Assembly (NCBI RefSeq): GCF_000585355.1
Contig: NZ_KK073873.1
Span: 2,275,703-2,339,702, forward strand
Reading direction: 5' to 3'
Length of the DNA stretch: 64,000 nt
Source: Xylanibacter oryzae DSM 17970
Lineage (GTDB): Bacteria > Bacteroidota > Bacteroidia > Bacteroidales > Bacteroidaceae
Each line of letters opens with the position of its first letter. Positions within the stretch are counted from its first letter, which is position 1. Made by a program: the position numbers and the translations under genes. The notes under the pieces are model-generated. The model was not told where the DNA came from and made no database searches. It saw only the letters and a program-made list of their open reading frames with translations. Below are positions 43,332-53,105 of the stretch, in pieces.

Positions 43332-45266
43332 TTATTGAGGATAATACACAATAGGCATTTTACTATATTTCTGAAAATATCCCAAACATACTTTACGCCA
43401 TAATTTAGCATTATCTAGTTGAGTAACTAATCTGTCATCCACTTCTTTAAATCGTTCATCATCTATAAACGGTTTCATATTGTTCCATATATTAACATAT
43501 GATTCCACATTGCCAACACCCCTATTATAATGCATACACAAATCGTTCCACAGTGTATTGCCATCATTCATTACATAATTCCAAGGTACATGGTGGAACC
43601 ACAATAGATACTCTTCAGGACATGTACGCAAATCATTATAAAGACTATCATAAGGATGTCTGTACTGAGATACTGCATCCGAACCTGTAACAGTACGATC
43701 ATAACCAAGACCAATAGAATCAGCTTTATGATAAAATACAGGACGCCACTCTATAGGGAAAAAAGATTGGTTTCCATCTGGTTCAGGACCATAATGATGA
43801 TCTGCACTGAATATATGATGTAAACCAAGTGGCATCATATAATCTACACATGTTTCTCTGCTTCGAAGCATTACAGATGTCATCTGATTAACAAAGAAAG
43901 TATTTGTGGTAAATGTCTGATCTAGCCATTCTCTTGCTATATCCTCAGAAGACAAAGAAGGATCCCATGCCAACCTACCGAAAGCATACCAGTTGGCCTG
44001 AGAGAAATGATGACCACACCAATTTTTATCATCACCAATATTTGATACACCGGCAATAGCCTTAAGACCTTTAGGAGATACGTATTTAAAGAATTCCTTC
44101 CACATAGGAGCCAGATATACCAAATGCAAACTCTGACCGAGATATTCCTGTGTTATCTGAAATTCTGGCATTAACGATGTATGACTTATCTGATCGAATA
44201 CTGGATTATATGGCTCTCTTGGCTGAAAATCTAAAGGACCGTTTTTAGCCTGAAGTATTACATTACTTAAGAATTTACCATCAAATTGTTTAAACTCATT
44301 TACAGCTTGTTTCACTCGATCTTCGCCTGAATGATTACCATATACAAAACAACGCCACATAACTATGCCTCCATGAGGTTTCAATGCCTCAGCCAACATA
44401 TTTGCTCCATCAGCATGAGTACGGTTATAATCGCCAGGGCCAGGTTGACCTTCAGAATTAGCCTTAACTAGAAAGCCTCCAAAGTCGGGTATCTCCTTAT
44501 ATATTTCATTAACTTTAGCCTGCCACCATTTACATACATTATAATCTAAGGGATCTGCTGTTTTCAAACCTCCAAGTGACATTGGAGAAGCAAAATTTAC
44601 CGAGAGATAAACTTTAATACCATATGGACGTAATATGTCTGCAATGATCTTAACCTTATTAATATACTCTCCGGAAAGAATTTTTGATGATGCATTAACA
44701 TTATTAAGAACAGAGCCATTAATACCTATAGATGCATTGGCACGGGCGTATTGTCTTATTCTATCAGCAACAGGAGACCATACTTTGGGATTTAATATTT
44801 TAGATGTTATCTCTTGCCATTTCCAAAGACTTTTTCCTGCATATCCACGCTCAATACTTCCATCCAAATTATCCCAATGATCAAGTATTCGCAAAGAGAA
44901 AGCCGGAGCATTCCATTTATCAGTTGAATTATTCAACGCATTTGTCTGCTGACGACGCAACAAATCATAAGCACCATATAGTATTCCAATATTACTACTA
45001 GCCTTTATTGTTACATCCCTACCACCGAATGATATACGATATCCATCATTATGAGGCAATGTATCATCTATTTTCAAATAAACAGGACTTCCATGCCAAT
45101 ATTCTTTTAATTCATTGACTGCTATGTCTACGGTCTTTGACTTCGTATTAGTATACACAAGGGAATTGGCTCCATCAGGCATTCTTAGCCATAGCTTTGA
45201 ACCATCCTCAGCTGAAAGCGAAATAGCAAATAGAATAACGACTGATATAATTAGATATTTTTTCAT
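43332..45266 (-). CDS. GH67 xylan alpha-1,2-glucuronidase
   Basis: 644 residues, signal peptide MKKYLIISVVILFAISLSAE. It removes (4-O-methyl)glucuronic acid from the non-reducing end of xylo-oligosaccharides. An N-terminal GH67N-like domain (about 22-115) precedes the barrel with HWDNLDGSIERGYAGKSLW, LVKANSEGQPGPGDY (Glu272, acid), KNGPLDFQPREP (Asp346) and FQITQEYLG (Glu374). The spacing of Glu272, Asp346 and Glu374 matches the three catalytic residues known from Cellvibrio GlcA67A. It should act in the periplasm. It is a single gene with its own promoter, next to the regulator gene. Confidence 0.95.
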   Translation of the reverse strand: MKKYLIISVVILFAISLSAEDGSKLWLRMPDGANSLVYTNTKSKTVDIAVNELKEYWHGSPVYLKIDDTLPHNDGYRISFGGRDVTIKASSNIGILYGAYDLLRRQQTNALNNSTDKWNAPAFSLRILDHWDNLDGSIERGYAGKSLWKWQEITSKILNPKVWSPVADRIRQYARANASIGINGSVLNNVNASSKILSGEYINKVKIIADILRPYGIKVYLSVNFASPMSLGGLKTADPLDYNVCKWWQAKVNEIYKEIPDFGGFLVKANSEGQPGPGDYNRTHADGANMLAEALKPHGGIVMWRCFVYGNHSGEDRVKQAVNEFKQFDGKFLSNVILQAKNGPLDFQPREPYNPVFDQISHTSLMPEFQITQEYLGQSLHLVYLAPMWKEFFKYVSPKGLKAIAGVSNIGDDKNWCGHHFSQANWYAFGRLAWDPSLSSEDIAREWLDQTFTTNTFFVNQMTSVMLRSRETCVDYMMPLGLHHIFSADHHYGPEPDGNQSFFPIEWRPVFYHKADSIGLGYDRTVTGSDAVSQYRHPYDSLYNDLRTCPEEYLLWFHHVPWNYVMNDGNTLWNDLCMHYNRGVGNVESYVNIWNNMKPFIDDERFKEVDDRLVTQLDNAKLWRKVCLGYFQKYSKMPIVYYPQ

Positions 45267-45291
45267 GAAACACTTTTTTAAATAATGTTTG

Positions 45292-45299
45292 CAAAGATA
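45292..45299 (-). promoter_or_regulatory. -7 box TATCTTTG for the GH67 gene
   Basis: Minus-strand TATCTTTG followed by CAAAC, 26 bp upstream of the start at 45266. Confidence 0.6.
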
Positions 45300-45319
45300 C
45301 GAAAACTTTATGTTTTGTT

Positions 45320-45350
45320 CATTAACAAAAGTATATGTTCCATTACAATT
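45320..45350. promoter_or_regulatory. CATTACAA motif with a second half-site 21 bp away
   Basis: CATTACAA at 45341-45348 and the related CATTAACAAA at 45320-45329 start exactly 21 bp apart, upstream of the GH67 promoter. The arrangement suits a dimeric AraC-type regulator reading direct repeats. Confidence 0.4.
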
Positions 45351-45358
45351 TGTTTCAA

Positions 45359-48300
45359 TTATTGTTTTTTAATATTATCTGCAGCATATTCTGTAGGAGA
45401 CATCCCATAATGTCTTTTAAATAAGGTAGAGAAATGCGATTGGTTATTAAATCCTACTGTATAAGCGACCTGCGTAACATTTATTTTACCTTCGCGGATA
45501 AGTCGCCCGGCTTGTTCCAAACGTAGATTTCTGATAAATTCGCCTGCTGATATTCCGGTAATCTCTTTCATCTTACGATGCAGTTGGGCTCTACTAATAC
45601 CAACATCCTCTGTGAGTTTTTCTACATTGAATTCAGGATCTGACAGGTTTTCATTAATAGCCTTCATTATTCTATTCATAAGGGCATCATCATTACCTAT
45701 TACCTCCACCTCCACTATTTTATCTTTCTGCTCTTGTGCACCTGAGAATTTTCCACGGAGTCTACGGACATTATCAATAAGATTATCTATCAATATATGC
45801 AGTTCTTGCATACTAAACGGTTTTGCCAAAAAGGCATCTGCTCCTTTTTTTAATCCCTCCATACGATCACTGACTTCAGCTTTAGATGTAAGCAGCAAAA
45901 CAGGTATATAACTGATGTTAGAATTACTTTTAATATTCTTTAATAGCGTTATTCCATCCATCTCTGGCATCATCACATCTGATATCACCAAATCATAGTT
46001 CTTTGTCAATAAAGCTTTCAAAGCTTCCCGTCCATTAGGAAAAACCTCAAACTTATACCATTTTCCCAACTCTGTATTGATATACTGTCCTATCTCGCGG
46101 TCATCATCAACTATCATTATATGATAGTTTTTATTTGCTTGTTTATTTACGTCATCTGATTTATCTTTTTCCTTATATTGTGGTTCTTCTATTTGTTCCT
46201 GCCTTAGATGTTCTTTACCTAAAGGTATATTAACCGTAAAACAAGCGCCATTCTTTCCATCATCTCTATTTGATGCATTTATTTTACCTCCATGCATCGT
46301 AACTATAGCTTTACATAAATTCAATCCAATGCCGGATCCTTCTATATGTAAATCTTTAGAATTGCCTCCCTGATAGAATCTTTCAAAAAGTCTGTCAATC
46401 TTTTCATCATTAAAGCCTATACCATTATCTATAACTTTAATCTCTGCGTTTTTATCATCCTTTGACAATGATACAGTGACTTCACCACCATCAAATGTAT
46501 ACTTAAAGGCATTTGACAATAAGTTGGATATGACTTTATCAAAATTTATTTTGTCTATCCACACAAAAAGTTCTTTATCTTTATGCTCAAAGTTTATCTT
46601 TATATTTCGTTCATTTGCATTATAATTATAAAGAGTAAGTATTCCACTTATAAATCCAACCAATTCGGTCTTAGAACAATGTAAGTGCATCTGATTTTTA
46701 TCAATTTTTCGCTCATCAAGAATCTGATTTACTAACAACAGAAGTCTCTTGGCATTTCTATCTATTGTGTCTAGATCGACCATATTTTCATTATCAGTTA
46801 ACCGTTTCTTTAATTTTTCCAATGGTCCAAGGATAAGAGTTAGCGGAGAACGGATATCATGAGTTGCATTAATAAGGAACTTCATTTTATCTTCCTCCAG
46901 CTGGGTTTTCTTTCTGCGTGTATAGTACGCTCCAATCATATAGACAATCCATGATATCAATAATATATATATTATACAAGCAAACGTGGAGGCGTACCAT
47001 GGTTCATTAACAATGACAGTTATAGTCTTTGTATATTTTGAATGAATACCATTGTTATAAGCTCGAACTTCAATAATGTACTTACCTGGACGTAGTTTAT
47101 TAAATGCAATCGCATTACTACCTTCATTTGTTGAAGTCCAATCTTTTGTTCCATTTATTCTATATTGGAATCCTATGTTATCAGTATTTTTATAGTTTAA
47201 TAGAGAAAACTCCATTGAGAAAGAATTCTCAGAGTATGGTATTTCAAAATAATCACTCTGACAGTCTATACTTTTCCCTCCCAAAATAAAATTAGTGAGA
47301 TATACCTGCCCCATCTTTATTCCATTCTTTTTCACCAATTCAGGATAGAACACAGTAACTCCATCATTAGTACCGAAGCCTATCATATCATCCTTTCTAT
47401 GCATAACAGCACCTATAATATATTCTTTCGTAGTAAGTCCATTACCAGAAATATGACTTATGAATTTCCCTGTTCTCTTATTATATTCCCATATTCCCAT
47501 TGAAGTACTTAACCAAATATCACCTTTACGATCGGTCACGATTCCACATATAACTTTATCCCTTAACTGTTCTGAATGAGGGAATAAAGATATTATTTGG
47601 GTCTTACGGTTGAAAACATACAATCCTGCGTCTGTACCTAGAAGCATATCTCCATTAATAGCCTCAGCAATAGCTGTACTTTGCATATTCAGAAGTTTAC
47701 TGTTTTTCCATCCATAAGGACTGAAATTAAAGCCTTTCGGGTCAAAACATTGCGAGCCATTGGATGAACCTATCCACAACAGTCCATAATGATCAAATTT
47801 CATTGATATTATCCAATCATTCAGCAAAGTTCCATTAGCATGATTCTGATTCATACTAAATGTGATGCACTTACTTGTCTTAATATTATAAATGCATAAT
47901 CCTTTACCATAGTTGGATATGTAAAGATTACCCTTTCCATCGTCTACCATACAGTTAAGGCCCCATCCCTGAAAAGGCTTAGCTAGCTTGTATGCTCCAT
48001 TGGAGGGGTTATAACTATACAGTCCACTTTCAGTTCCCAACCAATATCGTCCTTGTTTGTCTCTATATATTATTATTGTACCTATAGGAGACGCAGGGTG
48101 TGCAGTTATTCTGCCATTACGATCAAACTTATATACACCATTACCTTGTACGGTGCACCAAGTATCACCATTATCACCTTTCGCGATAGAAGATACGCTA
48201 CTTCCAATGACATAATTCTGAGCAGAAAAACTCCATGTAGTAAAAGCCACCTTACGATCGTTAAGAAGATAAAGTCCCTTTTTGTAACAACTTACCCACA

Positions 48301-49252
48301 AATTATTATCTTTATCCTCTATAAGCCAATTTACATTAGACGAAGCCAAGCTAAATGTCCCGTTATTATTTTCGACTTTCACCATTTTATTTTTACCATG
48401 CGGAATAATCATCAGTCCACCTCCAAGTGTACCGACATATATATTACCGGCATGATCAATAATCGCTTTTCTTATTGTAACATTACTCCCTTTAAGTTCT
48501 TCAAGATTATAACCTGCATCAAATAGTCTACCAGTCATATAATCGTATTTGAGAATTCCATACATACATACAATAAGTAATTCTCTGTGGCTATACTTTA
48601 AAAATGACATTGGAGGTCCACAAGGAGAGTTAAAATCCCTCACAGAAACAAATCGTCCGTTTTTTGTCTTTATGCATGAGAAAACAGATAAATGACTACT
48701 TTTCCAAAGATTCTGATATTCATCCTCATACATTCTGCTGAAAAATTTGTCTTGCGCACGTTTAGAAAACTTATTCTCTTCTGTTATTGTATTAGTACCA
48801 TGCTTAAGACGATATAATCCATAACCAGCCGTTCCTATTAATATGTCCCCATGTGGATTTTGCAAAATGGAATTTACACGAGGTTTACGATTACCTGGAA
48901 ATGGCATTCTTATAAATTTATCTTTGCTATAATCATATTTGACAAAACCCTTGCTACATCCTATCCACAATCCACCATTTTTATCAACTATAAAATTAGA
49001 TATGATATTGTCAGTGATTGTTGACGTATCTCTATCATTATGTAGATAATTAGTAAAACGGTAACCATCAAATTTATTAAGTCCATATTCGGTACCTATC
49101 CAAATATATCCATATTTGTCTTGACATATACACGTTATTAGACTACTGGACAATTTATCTGATGTATATAATTTGCCTGTACCTGCTGATACCATTAAAG
49201 ACAACAAAATACACATTATCAAAAGAAGAGATTGATGTCGATTTTTCTTCAT
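45359..49252 (-). CDS. xynR: Hybrid two-component system regulator of xylan utilisation (HTCS)
   Basis: 1297 residues holding sensor, kinase, receiver and DNA-binding parts in one chain. Signal/anchor MKKNRHQSLLLIMCILLSLMVSA; residues about 30-690 are Reg_prop beta-propeller repeats (YIWIGTEYGLNKFDGY, GGLWIGCSKGFVKYD, GLLWIGSSNGSQCFD); Y_Y_Y domain about 690-755; membrane helix about 757-780; kinase with His798 in NATHDIRSPL, N box NLLSNAFKYT, G boxes DNGIGF and GSGIGLNLCK; receiver with ISDVMMPEMDG; AraC-type HTH at the C-terminus (GISRAQLHRKMKEITG, VAYTVGFNNQSHFSTLFKRHYGMSPTEY). In Prevotella bryantii, XynR of this type controls the xynABD cluster. The gene is divergent from the transporter/xylanase operon here; the symbol is by synteny. 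Confidence 0.93.
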   Translation of the reverse strand: MKKNRHQSLLLIMCILLSLMVSAGTGKLYTSDKLSSSLITCICQDKYGYIWIGTEYGLNKFDGYRFTNYLHNDRDTSTITDNIISNFIVDKNGGLWIGCSKGFVKYDYSKDKFIRMPFPGNRKPRVNSILQNPHGDILIGTAGYGLYRLKHGTNTITEENKFSKRAQDKFFSRMYEDEYQNLWKSSHLSVFSCIKTKNGRFVSVRDFNSPCGPPMSFLKYSHRELLIVCMYGILKYDYMTGRLFDAGYNLEELKGSNVTIRKAIIDHAGNIYVGTLGGGLMIIPHGKNKMVKVENNNGTFSLASSNVNWLIEDKDNNLWVSCYKKGLYLLNDRKVAFTTWSFSAQNYVIGSSVSSIAKGDNGDTWCTVQGNGVYKFDRNGRITAHPASPIGTIIIYRDKQGRYWLGTESGLYSYNPSNGAYKLAKPFQGWGLNCMVDDGKGNLYISNYGKGLCIYNIKTSKCITFSMNQNHANGTLLNDWIISMKFDHYGLLWIGSSNGSQCFDPKGFNFSPYGWKNSKLLNMQSTAIAEAINGDMLLGTDAGLYVFNRKTQIISLFPHSEQLRDKVICGIVTDRKGDIWLSTSMGIWEYNKRTGKFISHISGNGLTTKEYIIGAVMHRKDDMIGFGTNDGVTVFYPELVKKNGIKMGQVYLTNFILGGKSIDCQSDYFEIPYSENSFSMEFSLLNYKNTDNIGFQYRINGTKDWTSTNEGSNAIAFNKLRPGKYIIEVRAYNNGIHSKYTKTITVIVNEPWYASTFACIIYILLISWIVYMIGAYYTRRKKTQLEEDKMKFLINATHDIRSPLTLILGPLEKLKKRLTDNENMVDLDTIDRNAKRLLLLVNQILDERKIDKNQMHLHCSKTELVGFISGILTLYNYNANERNIKINFEHKDKELFVWIDKINFDKVISNLLSNAFKYTFDGGEVTVSLSKDDKNAEIKVIDNGIGFNDEKIDRLFERFYQGGNSKDLHIEGSGIGLNLCKAIVTMHGGKINASNRDDGKNGACFTVNIPLGKEHLRQEQIEEPQYKEKDKSDDVNKQANKNYHIMIVDDDREIGQYINTELGKWYKFEVFPNGREALKALLTKNYDLVISDVMMPEMDGITLLKNIKSNSNISYIPVLLLTSKAEVSDRMEGLKKGADAFLAKPFSMQELHILIDNLIDNVRRLRGKFSGAQEQKDKIVEVEVIGNDDALMNRIMKAINENLSDPEFNVEKLTEDVGISRAQLHRKMKEITGISAGEFIRNLRLEQAGRLIREGKINVTQVAYTVGFNNQSHFSTLFKRHYGMSPTEYAADNIKKQ

Positions 49253-49273
49253 GTATTAATAAATTAAGTGTTG

Positions 49274-49281
49274 CAAAGTTA
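49274..49281 (-). promoter_or_regulatory. -7 box TAACTTTG for the HTCS gene
   Basis: Minus-strand TAACTTTG followed by CAAC, 22 bp upstream of the start at 49252. Confidence 0.6.
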
Positions 49282-49321
49282 ATGAAACGAATGAGAACAT
49301 GCAAATTTTTATCAAAAATGA

Positions 49322-49350
49322 TACAAATAGAAAAGTAATTGCTACAAATA
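49322..49350. promoter_or_regulatory. TACAAATA direct repeats 21 bp apart in the xylan intergenic region
   Basis: TACAAATA occurs at 49322-49329 and 49343-49350 in the divergent promoter region between the HTCS and transporter genes. The 21-bp period equals that of the GH67 half-sites and the TACAA core is shared with CATTACAA, so this is a candidate HTCS operator. Evidence is pattern only. Confidence 0.4.
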
Positions 49351-49376
49351 AAACGAGACATTTGAAAACAAGTGAG

Positions 49377-49384
49377 TAATTTTG
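49377..49384 (+). promoter_or_regulatory. -7 box TAATTTTG for the transporter/xylanase operon
   Basis: TAATTTTG followed by CAGA, 26 bp upstream of the ATG at 49411. Confidence 0.6.
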
Positions 49385-49410
49385 CAGATGTTATTTTTTA
49401 AAACAATATT

Positions 49411-50895
49411 ATGAACAATAAAATTTTACTTCGCGAGAAAGTTGGTTACTCATTAGGCGACGTCGCTGCCAATCTGGTTTTCCAGATGATGATGATATTC
49501 CAGCTCAAATTCTACACGGATATATTTGGATTGGATGGCGCCGTTGCCGGTTCCGTCCTTCTTATTGCCCGCTTCGTAGATGCATTCGTAGATCCTATGG
49601 TAGGAATCATAACAGACCGTACCAAAACACGCTGGGGAAAGTATCGTCCATGGGTATTATGGACATCAATTCCATTCTGCGTATTCTATGTATTGGCATT
49701 CTACAATCCTGGTATACATGACAAAACTATGGTGGCTGTTTATGCTACCGTGTCTTATGTACTGCTAATGTCAGCTTATTCATTCAACAACACGCCTTAT
49801 TCAGCTTTAGGAGGTGTAATGACGGGTGATATAAAGGAACGTACCAGTATAACCAGTATCCGTTTTATCGGTTCGACAATCGCTCAGTTTATAGTACAAG
49901 GACTTACTTTGCCTCTTGTCTCTAAATTTGGCCACGGTGATAACAGCCACGGATGGTTCTGTACAATACTCTTGTTTGCTTCCATATCATTCATATGTTT
50001 TATTATAACATTCATTTCAGCAAGAGAACGTATATCCCCTCCTCCACAGCAGAAGATGAATATCAAAGAAGATATAAAGGAAACATTTACGGATATTCCA
50101 TGGAGAGCTATGTTCGTACTTACTTTGTTCATCTTTATAACATTGGCTATGTGGGGTAGTGCTATGAGTTTCTACTTCCAAAGTTACGTAGACCAGCATG
50201 CATTGTATAAATTTTTAGATTCACTGGGACTAGTATCTACATCTACCAATGTACACGGAGTAGGAGCGACTATTCTTAGTGCATTCAACCTTATTGCACA
50301 CAAAGAGAGTGATGCTTATTCTATAGGGTTCTCCGTATTTAATATGATGGGGGCAATAGTCCAATTCTTTGGAGTGGTACTTCTATCTAACTACTTAGCA
50401 AACCGCTTTGGTAAGAAACAAACATTTATAGTTTGTCTTGCACTTACAGCTATATTCACTGCAGCATTCTATATTCCTAATGTAGGAGATATACATCTTA
50501 TGTTCGTGCTTTGCTTCCTAAAGAGTCTTGCATATGCACCAACAGTACCTCTGTTATGGGCTATGATAGGCGACGTAGCTGACCACGTTGAATATGTAAA
50601 TCACCGCCGGGCAACAGGTTTCTGTTTTTCAGGTGTAGTATTCGCTCTTAAGGCAGGTCTTGGATTAGGAGGAGCATTTGCCGGTCTTATTCTTTCTTCT
50701 TTCGGCTATATATCCGGTAACTTTGGTGTTCAATCAGACTCTGCCGTAGAAGGTATACGTCTTGTTTCAAGTATTGTACCTGCAATATTATTTGGAGTTG
50801 GTGTTGTTTGCCTGTTCTTTTATCCTATAACTAAACGATTTAATGAAAATATGCAGGCAGAATTGGCTGCTCGCCGTAAACTTAATGAACAATGA
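49411..50895 (+). CDS. xynD: GPH-family (MFS_2) sugar:cation symporter for xylo-oligosaccharides
   Basis: 494 residues with about twelve membrane helices. GPH signatures: REKVGYSLGDVAANLVFQ, IARFVDAFVDPMVGIITDRTKTRWGKYRPW, YSFNNTPYSALGGVMTGDIKERTSITSIR, and AMIGDVADHVEYVNHRRATGF. Such proteins carry glycosides or short oligosaccharides with Na+ or H+ across the inner membrane. It is the first gene of the xylanase operon, overlapping the GH10 start by ATGA. In Prevotella bryantii the equivalent gene beside xynA and xynB is xynD. The substrate is inferred from neighbours. Confidence 0.9.
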   Translation: MNNKILLREKVGYSLGDVAANLVFQMMMIFQLKFYTDIFGLDGAVAGSVLLIARFVDAFVDPMVGIITDRTKTRWGKYRPWVLWTSIPFCVFYVLAFYNPGIHDKTMVAVYATVSYVLLMSAYSFNNTPYSALGGVMTGDIKERTSITSIRFIGSTIAQFIVQGLTLPLVSKFGHGDNSHGWFCTILLFASISFICFIITFISARERISPPPQQKMNIKEDIKETFTDIPWRAMFVLTLFIFITLAMWGSAMSFYFQSYVDQHALYKFLDSLGLVSTSTNVHGVGATILSAFNLIAHKESDAYSIGFSVFNMMGAIVQFFGVVLLSNYLANRFGKKQTFIVCLALTAIFTAAFYIPNVGDIHLMFVLCFLKSLAYAPTVPLLWAMIGDVADHVEYVNHRRATGFCFSGVVFALKAGLGLGGAFAGLILSSFGYISGNFGVQSDSAVEGIRLVSSIVPAILFGVGVVCLFFYPITKRFNENMQAELAARRKLNEQ

Positions 50896-52004
50896 GAAAA
50901 ACCATTTTATCAATAATTTTAATACTTGCTCTGCCATCAGCCATAATGGCTGGTAACAGAGCTGCTAGCCTTAAAGATGTACTTGGCAAGTATTTTCTTA
51001 TAGGTGCAGCAGTTAATGTACCACAAACAGATGGACGAGATGTCAAAGGTGCAGAAGTAGTTAAAGATAATTTCAATGCTATCGTAGCTGAAAACTGTAT
51101 GAAGTCAGAGGTTTTACAACCTGTTGAAGGCAAGTTCAACTGGGAGGATGCCGACAAGTTAATAAAATTTGGAGAAGAAAACAACCTTACTATAACAGGT
51201 CATTGTCTTGTATGGCATTCTCAAGCCCCGAGGTGGTTTTTTGTTGATTCATTAGGAAAACCAGTAAGCAGAGAAGTTCTTATTGAAAGATTACACAAAC
51301 ATATATCAACCGTTGTAAGTAGATATAAAGGTAAAATCCTGGGATGGGATGTCGTAAACGAAGCTATAAATGATGATGGAACATACCGTAAGTCACCTTT
51401 TTATAATATTATAGGCCCTGAATTCATCGACCTGGCATTTAAATTTGCACACGAAGCTGATCCAAATGCTCAACTATACTATAATGACTATTCTATGGCT
51501 AAACCAGGGAAACGTGCCGCAGTATGCAAACTTGTACGCCATTTACAATCTATAGGATGCAGAATAGATGCTGTAGGAATGCAGTCACACAATGGCTTGG
51601 ATTTCCCAGACCTCAAAGATTATGAAGCATCGATTGATTCATTCGCGGCTTGTGGAGTAAAAGTTATGTTTACAGAACTAGATTTGAACCTACTTCCAAA
51701 TCCTCAATATTTCGGAGGAGCAGATGTCAGTCAAAATTTCAGATACGACAAAAAATATAACCCATATCCAAATGGATTAGATAAAGCAATGAACCGTAAG
51801 TTCGAAGACCGCTATATGGAATTTTTTAAAATATATAGGAAACATGCTAGCCAGATATCGCGTATCACCCTATGGGGAGTATCAGACAAGAGCTCATGGC
51901 TCAACAACTGGCCAATACCAGGAAGGAGCAGTTACCCTCTTCTATTTGACCGTGATTACAAAGCTAAACCTGTAGTAAAGAAAATAATAAACCTGTTCAA
52001 ATAA
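50892..52004 (+). CDS. xynA: GH10 endo-beta-1,4-xylanase
   Basis: 370 residues, signal peptide to about residue 20 (PSAIMA). It cuts internal bonds of xylan or longer xylo-oligosaccharides. The catalytic acid/base is Glu157 in GWDVVNEAI and the nucleophile Glu262 in VMFTELDL; HCLVWHSQ, YNDY and LWGVSDKSSWLN are further GH10 hallmarks. It is a single catalytic domain without a carbohydrate-binding module. The start overlaps the transporter stop by 4 bp, implying translational coupling, and the GH43 gene follows 7 bp later. Confidence 0.96.
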   Translation: MRKTILSIILILALPSAIMAGNRAASLKDVLGKYFLIGAAVNVPQTDGRDVKGAEVVKDNFNAIVAENCMKSEVLQPVEGKFNWEDADKLIKFGEENNLTITGHCLVWHSQAPRWFFVDSLGKPVSREVLIERLHKHISTVVSRYKGKILGWDVVNEAINDDGTYRKSPFYNIIGPEFIDLAFKFAHEADPNAQLYYNDYSMAKPGKRAAVCKLVRHLQSIGCRIDAVGMQSHNGLDFPDLKDYEASIDSFAACGVKVMFTELDLNLLPNPQYFGGADVSQNFRYDKKYNPYPNGLDKAMNRKFEDRYMEFFKIYRKHASQISRITLWGVSDKSSWLNNWPIPGRSSYPLLFDRDYKAKPVVKKIINLFK

Positions 52005-52011
52005 TATAATT

Positions 52012-52971
52012 ATGAAAAAAGCAAGATATCTATTTCCTAGTGATTATATGGCAGATCCTGCTGCACATGTATTCAATGGCAAATTATACATCTACCCATC
52101 TCACGATTGGGAATCGGGTATACCTGAGAATGACAACGGCGACCACTTCAACATGAAAGATTACCATTGTCTTTCTATAAATGATATAGAAAATGACTTA
52201 GCTTCTGATGAAGGAGTAATACTAAGTGTAGAAGACATTCCATGGGCAGGGCGCCAGTTGTGGGATAATGATGTTGTAGAGAAAAATGGAAAATATTATC
52301 TGATCTACTGCATGAAAGACAAAACAGACATTTTCCATCTTGGAGTTGCAATAGCAGATCGACCCGAAGGGCCATTCAGACCTGAAGCCAATCCTATAAG
52401 AGGTTCTTATTCTATAGACCCTTGTGTCTTCAAAGATGACGACAATAGCGTATATGTCTATTTTGGAGGCATCTGGGGTGGACAATTACAAAGATACAAA
52501 GACAATAAGGCACTTGAAAATGCATTTCTTCCTGAAGGAAAGCAGGTAGCCCTACCCTCTAGAGTTGTAAAGATGACTGACGATGTACTACAGTTCGCTG
52601 AAGAGCCAAAACCTGTATTAGTGATAGACGATAATGGTGAACCGCTAAAAGCAGACGATCCACACCGTTTCTTTGAAGCATCATGGATGCACAAGTACAA
52701 AGGTAAATACTACTTCACGTATTCTACAGGTGACACTCATTTTTTATGCTATGCGGTTGGAGACAACCCATATGGCCCTTTCACATACAAAGGAGTAATA
52801 CTCGACCCTGTTGTAGGTTGGACTACACATCATTCTATCGCAGAATATAAAGGTCATTGGTATCTTTTTCATCATGACTGTGTACCTTCTAATGACAAGA
52901 CTTGGCTACGCAGCCTCAAGGTTGTAGAAATTGAATATGACAAAAATGGTAATATAAAGAAAGTAATGTGA
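52012..52971 (+). CDS. xynB: GH43 beta-xylosidase / exo-xylanase (cytoplasmic)
   Basis: 319 residues and no signal peptide, so it works in the cytoplasm on imported xylo-oligosaccharides. The five-bladed propeller residues are in place: Asp15 (YMADPAAHVF, base), Asp136 (YSIDPCVF, pKa modulator) and Glu222 (FFEASWMHK, acid). It resembles the GH43 subfamily of Prevotella bryantii XynB, an oxygen-sensitive exo-xylanase/xylosidase. Arabinofuranosidase side activity is possible. It is last in the operon, followed by a clear terminator. Confidence 0.94.
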   Translation: MKKARYLFPSDYMADPAAHVFNGKLYIYPSHDWESGIPENDNGDHFNMKDYHCLSINDIENDLASDEGVILSVEDIPWAGRQLWDNDVVEKNGKYYLIYCMKDKTDIFHLGVAIADRPEGPFRPEANPIRGSYSIDPCVFKDDDNSVYVYFGGIWGGQLQRYKDNKALENAFLPEGKQVALPSRVVKMTDDVLQFAEEPKPVLVIDDNGEPLKADDPHRFFEASWMHKYKGKYYFTYSTGDTHFLCYAVGDNPYGPFTYKGVILDPVVGWTTHHSIAEYKGHWYLFHHDCVPSNDKTWLRSLKVVEIEYDKNGNIKKVM

Positions 52972-53004
52972 TAACAGTTCTAATATGAGAACTATTTAGA
53001 GAAG

Positions 53005-53038
53005 AAACCGAGACTCTGTGAGAGAGTTTCGGTTTTTT
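53005..53038 (+). terminator. Rho-independent terminator of the xylanase operon
   Basis: AAACCGAGACTCT at 53005-53017 pairs with AGAGTTTCGGTTT at 53023-53035 with one G-T wobble, followed by a T run. Confidence 0.93.
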
Positions 53039-53105
53039 ACTTTTAAATAATGTTCATAAATAGGTATTACAAAGAATTAAGACATATGCTACGCGAATAA
53101 GAGAC

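Noticed and set aside
48053..48526. 157-residue open frame opposite the HTCS gene
   Set aside because: Tyr/Ile-rich product with no family pattern; it lies within the propeller-coding part of a clear gene.
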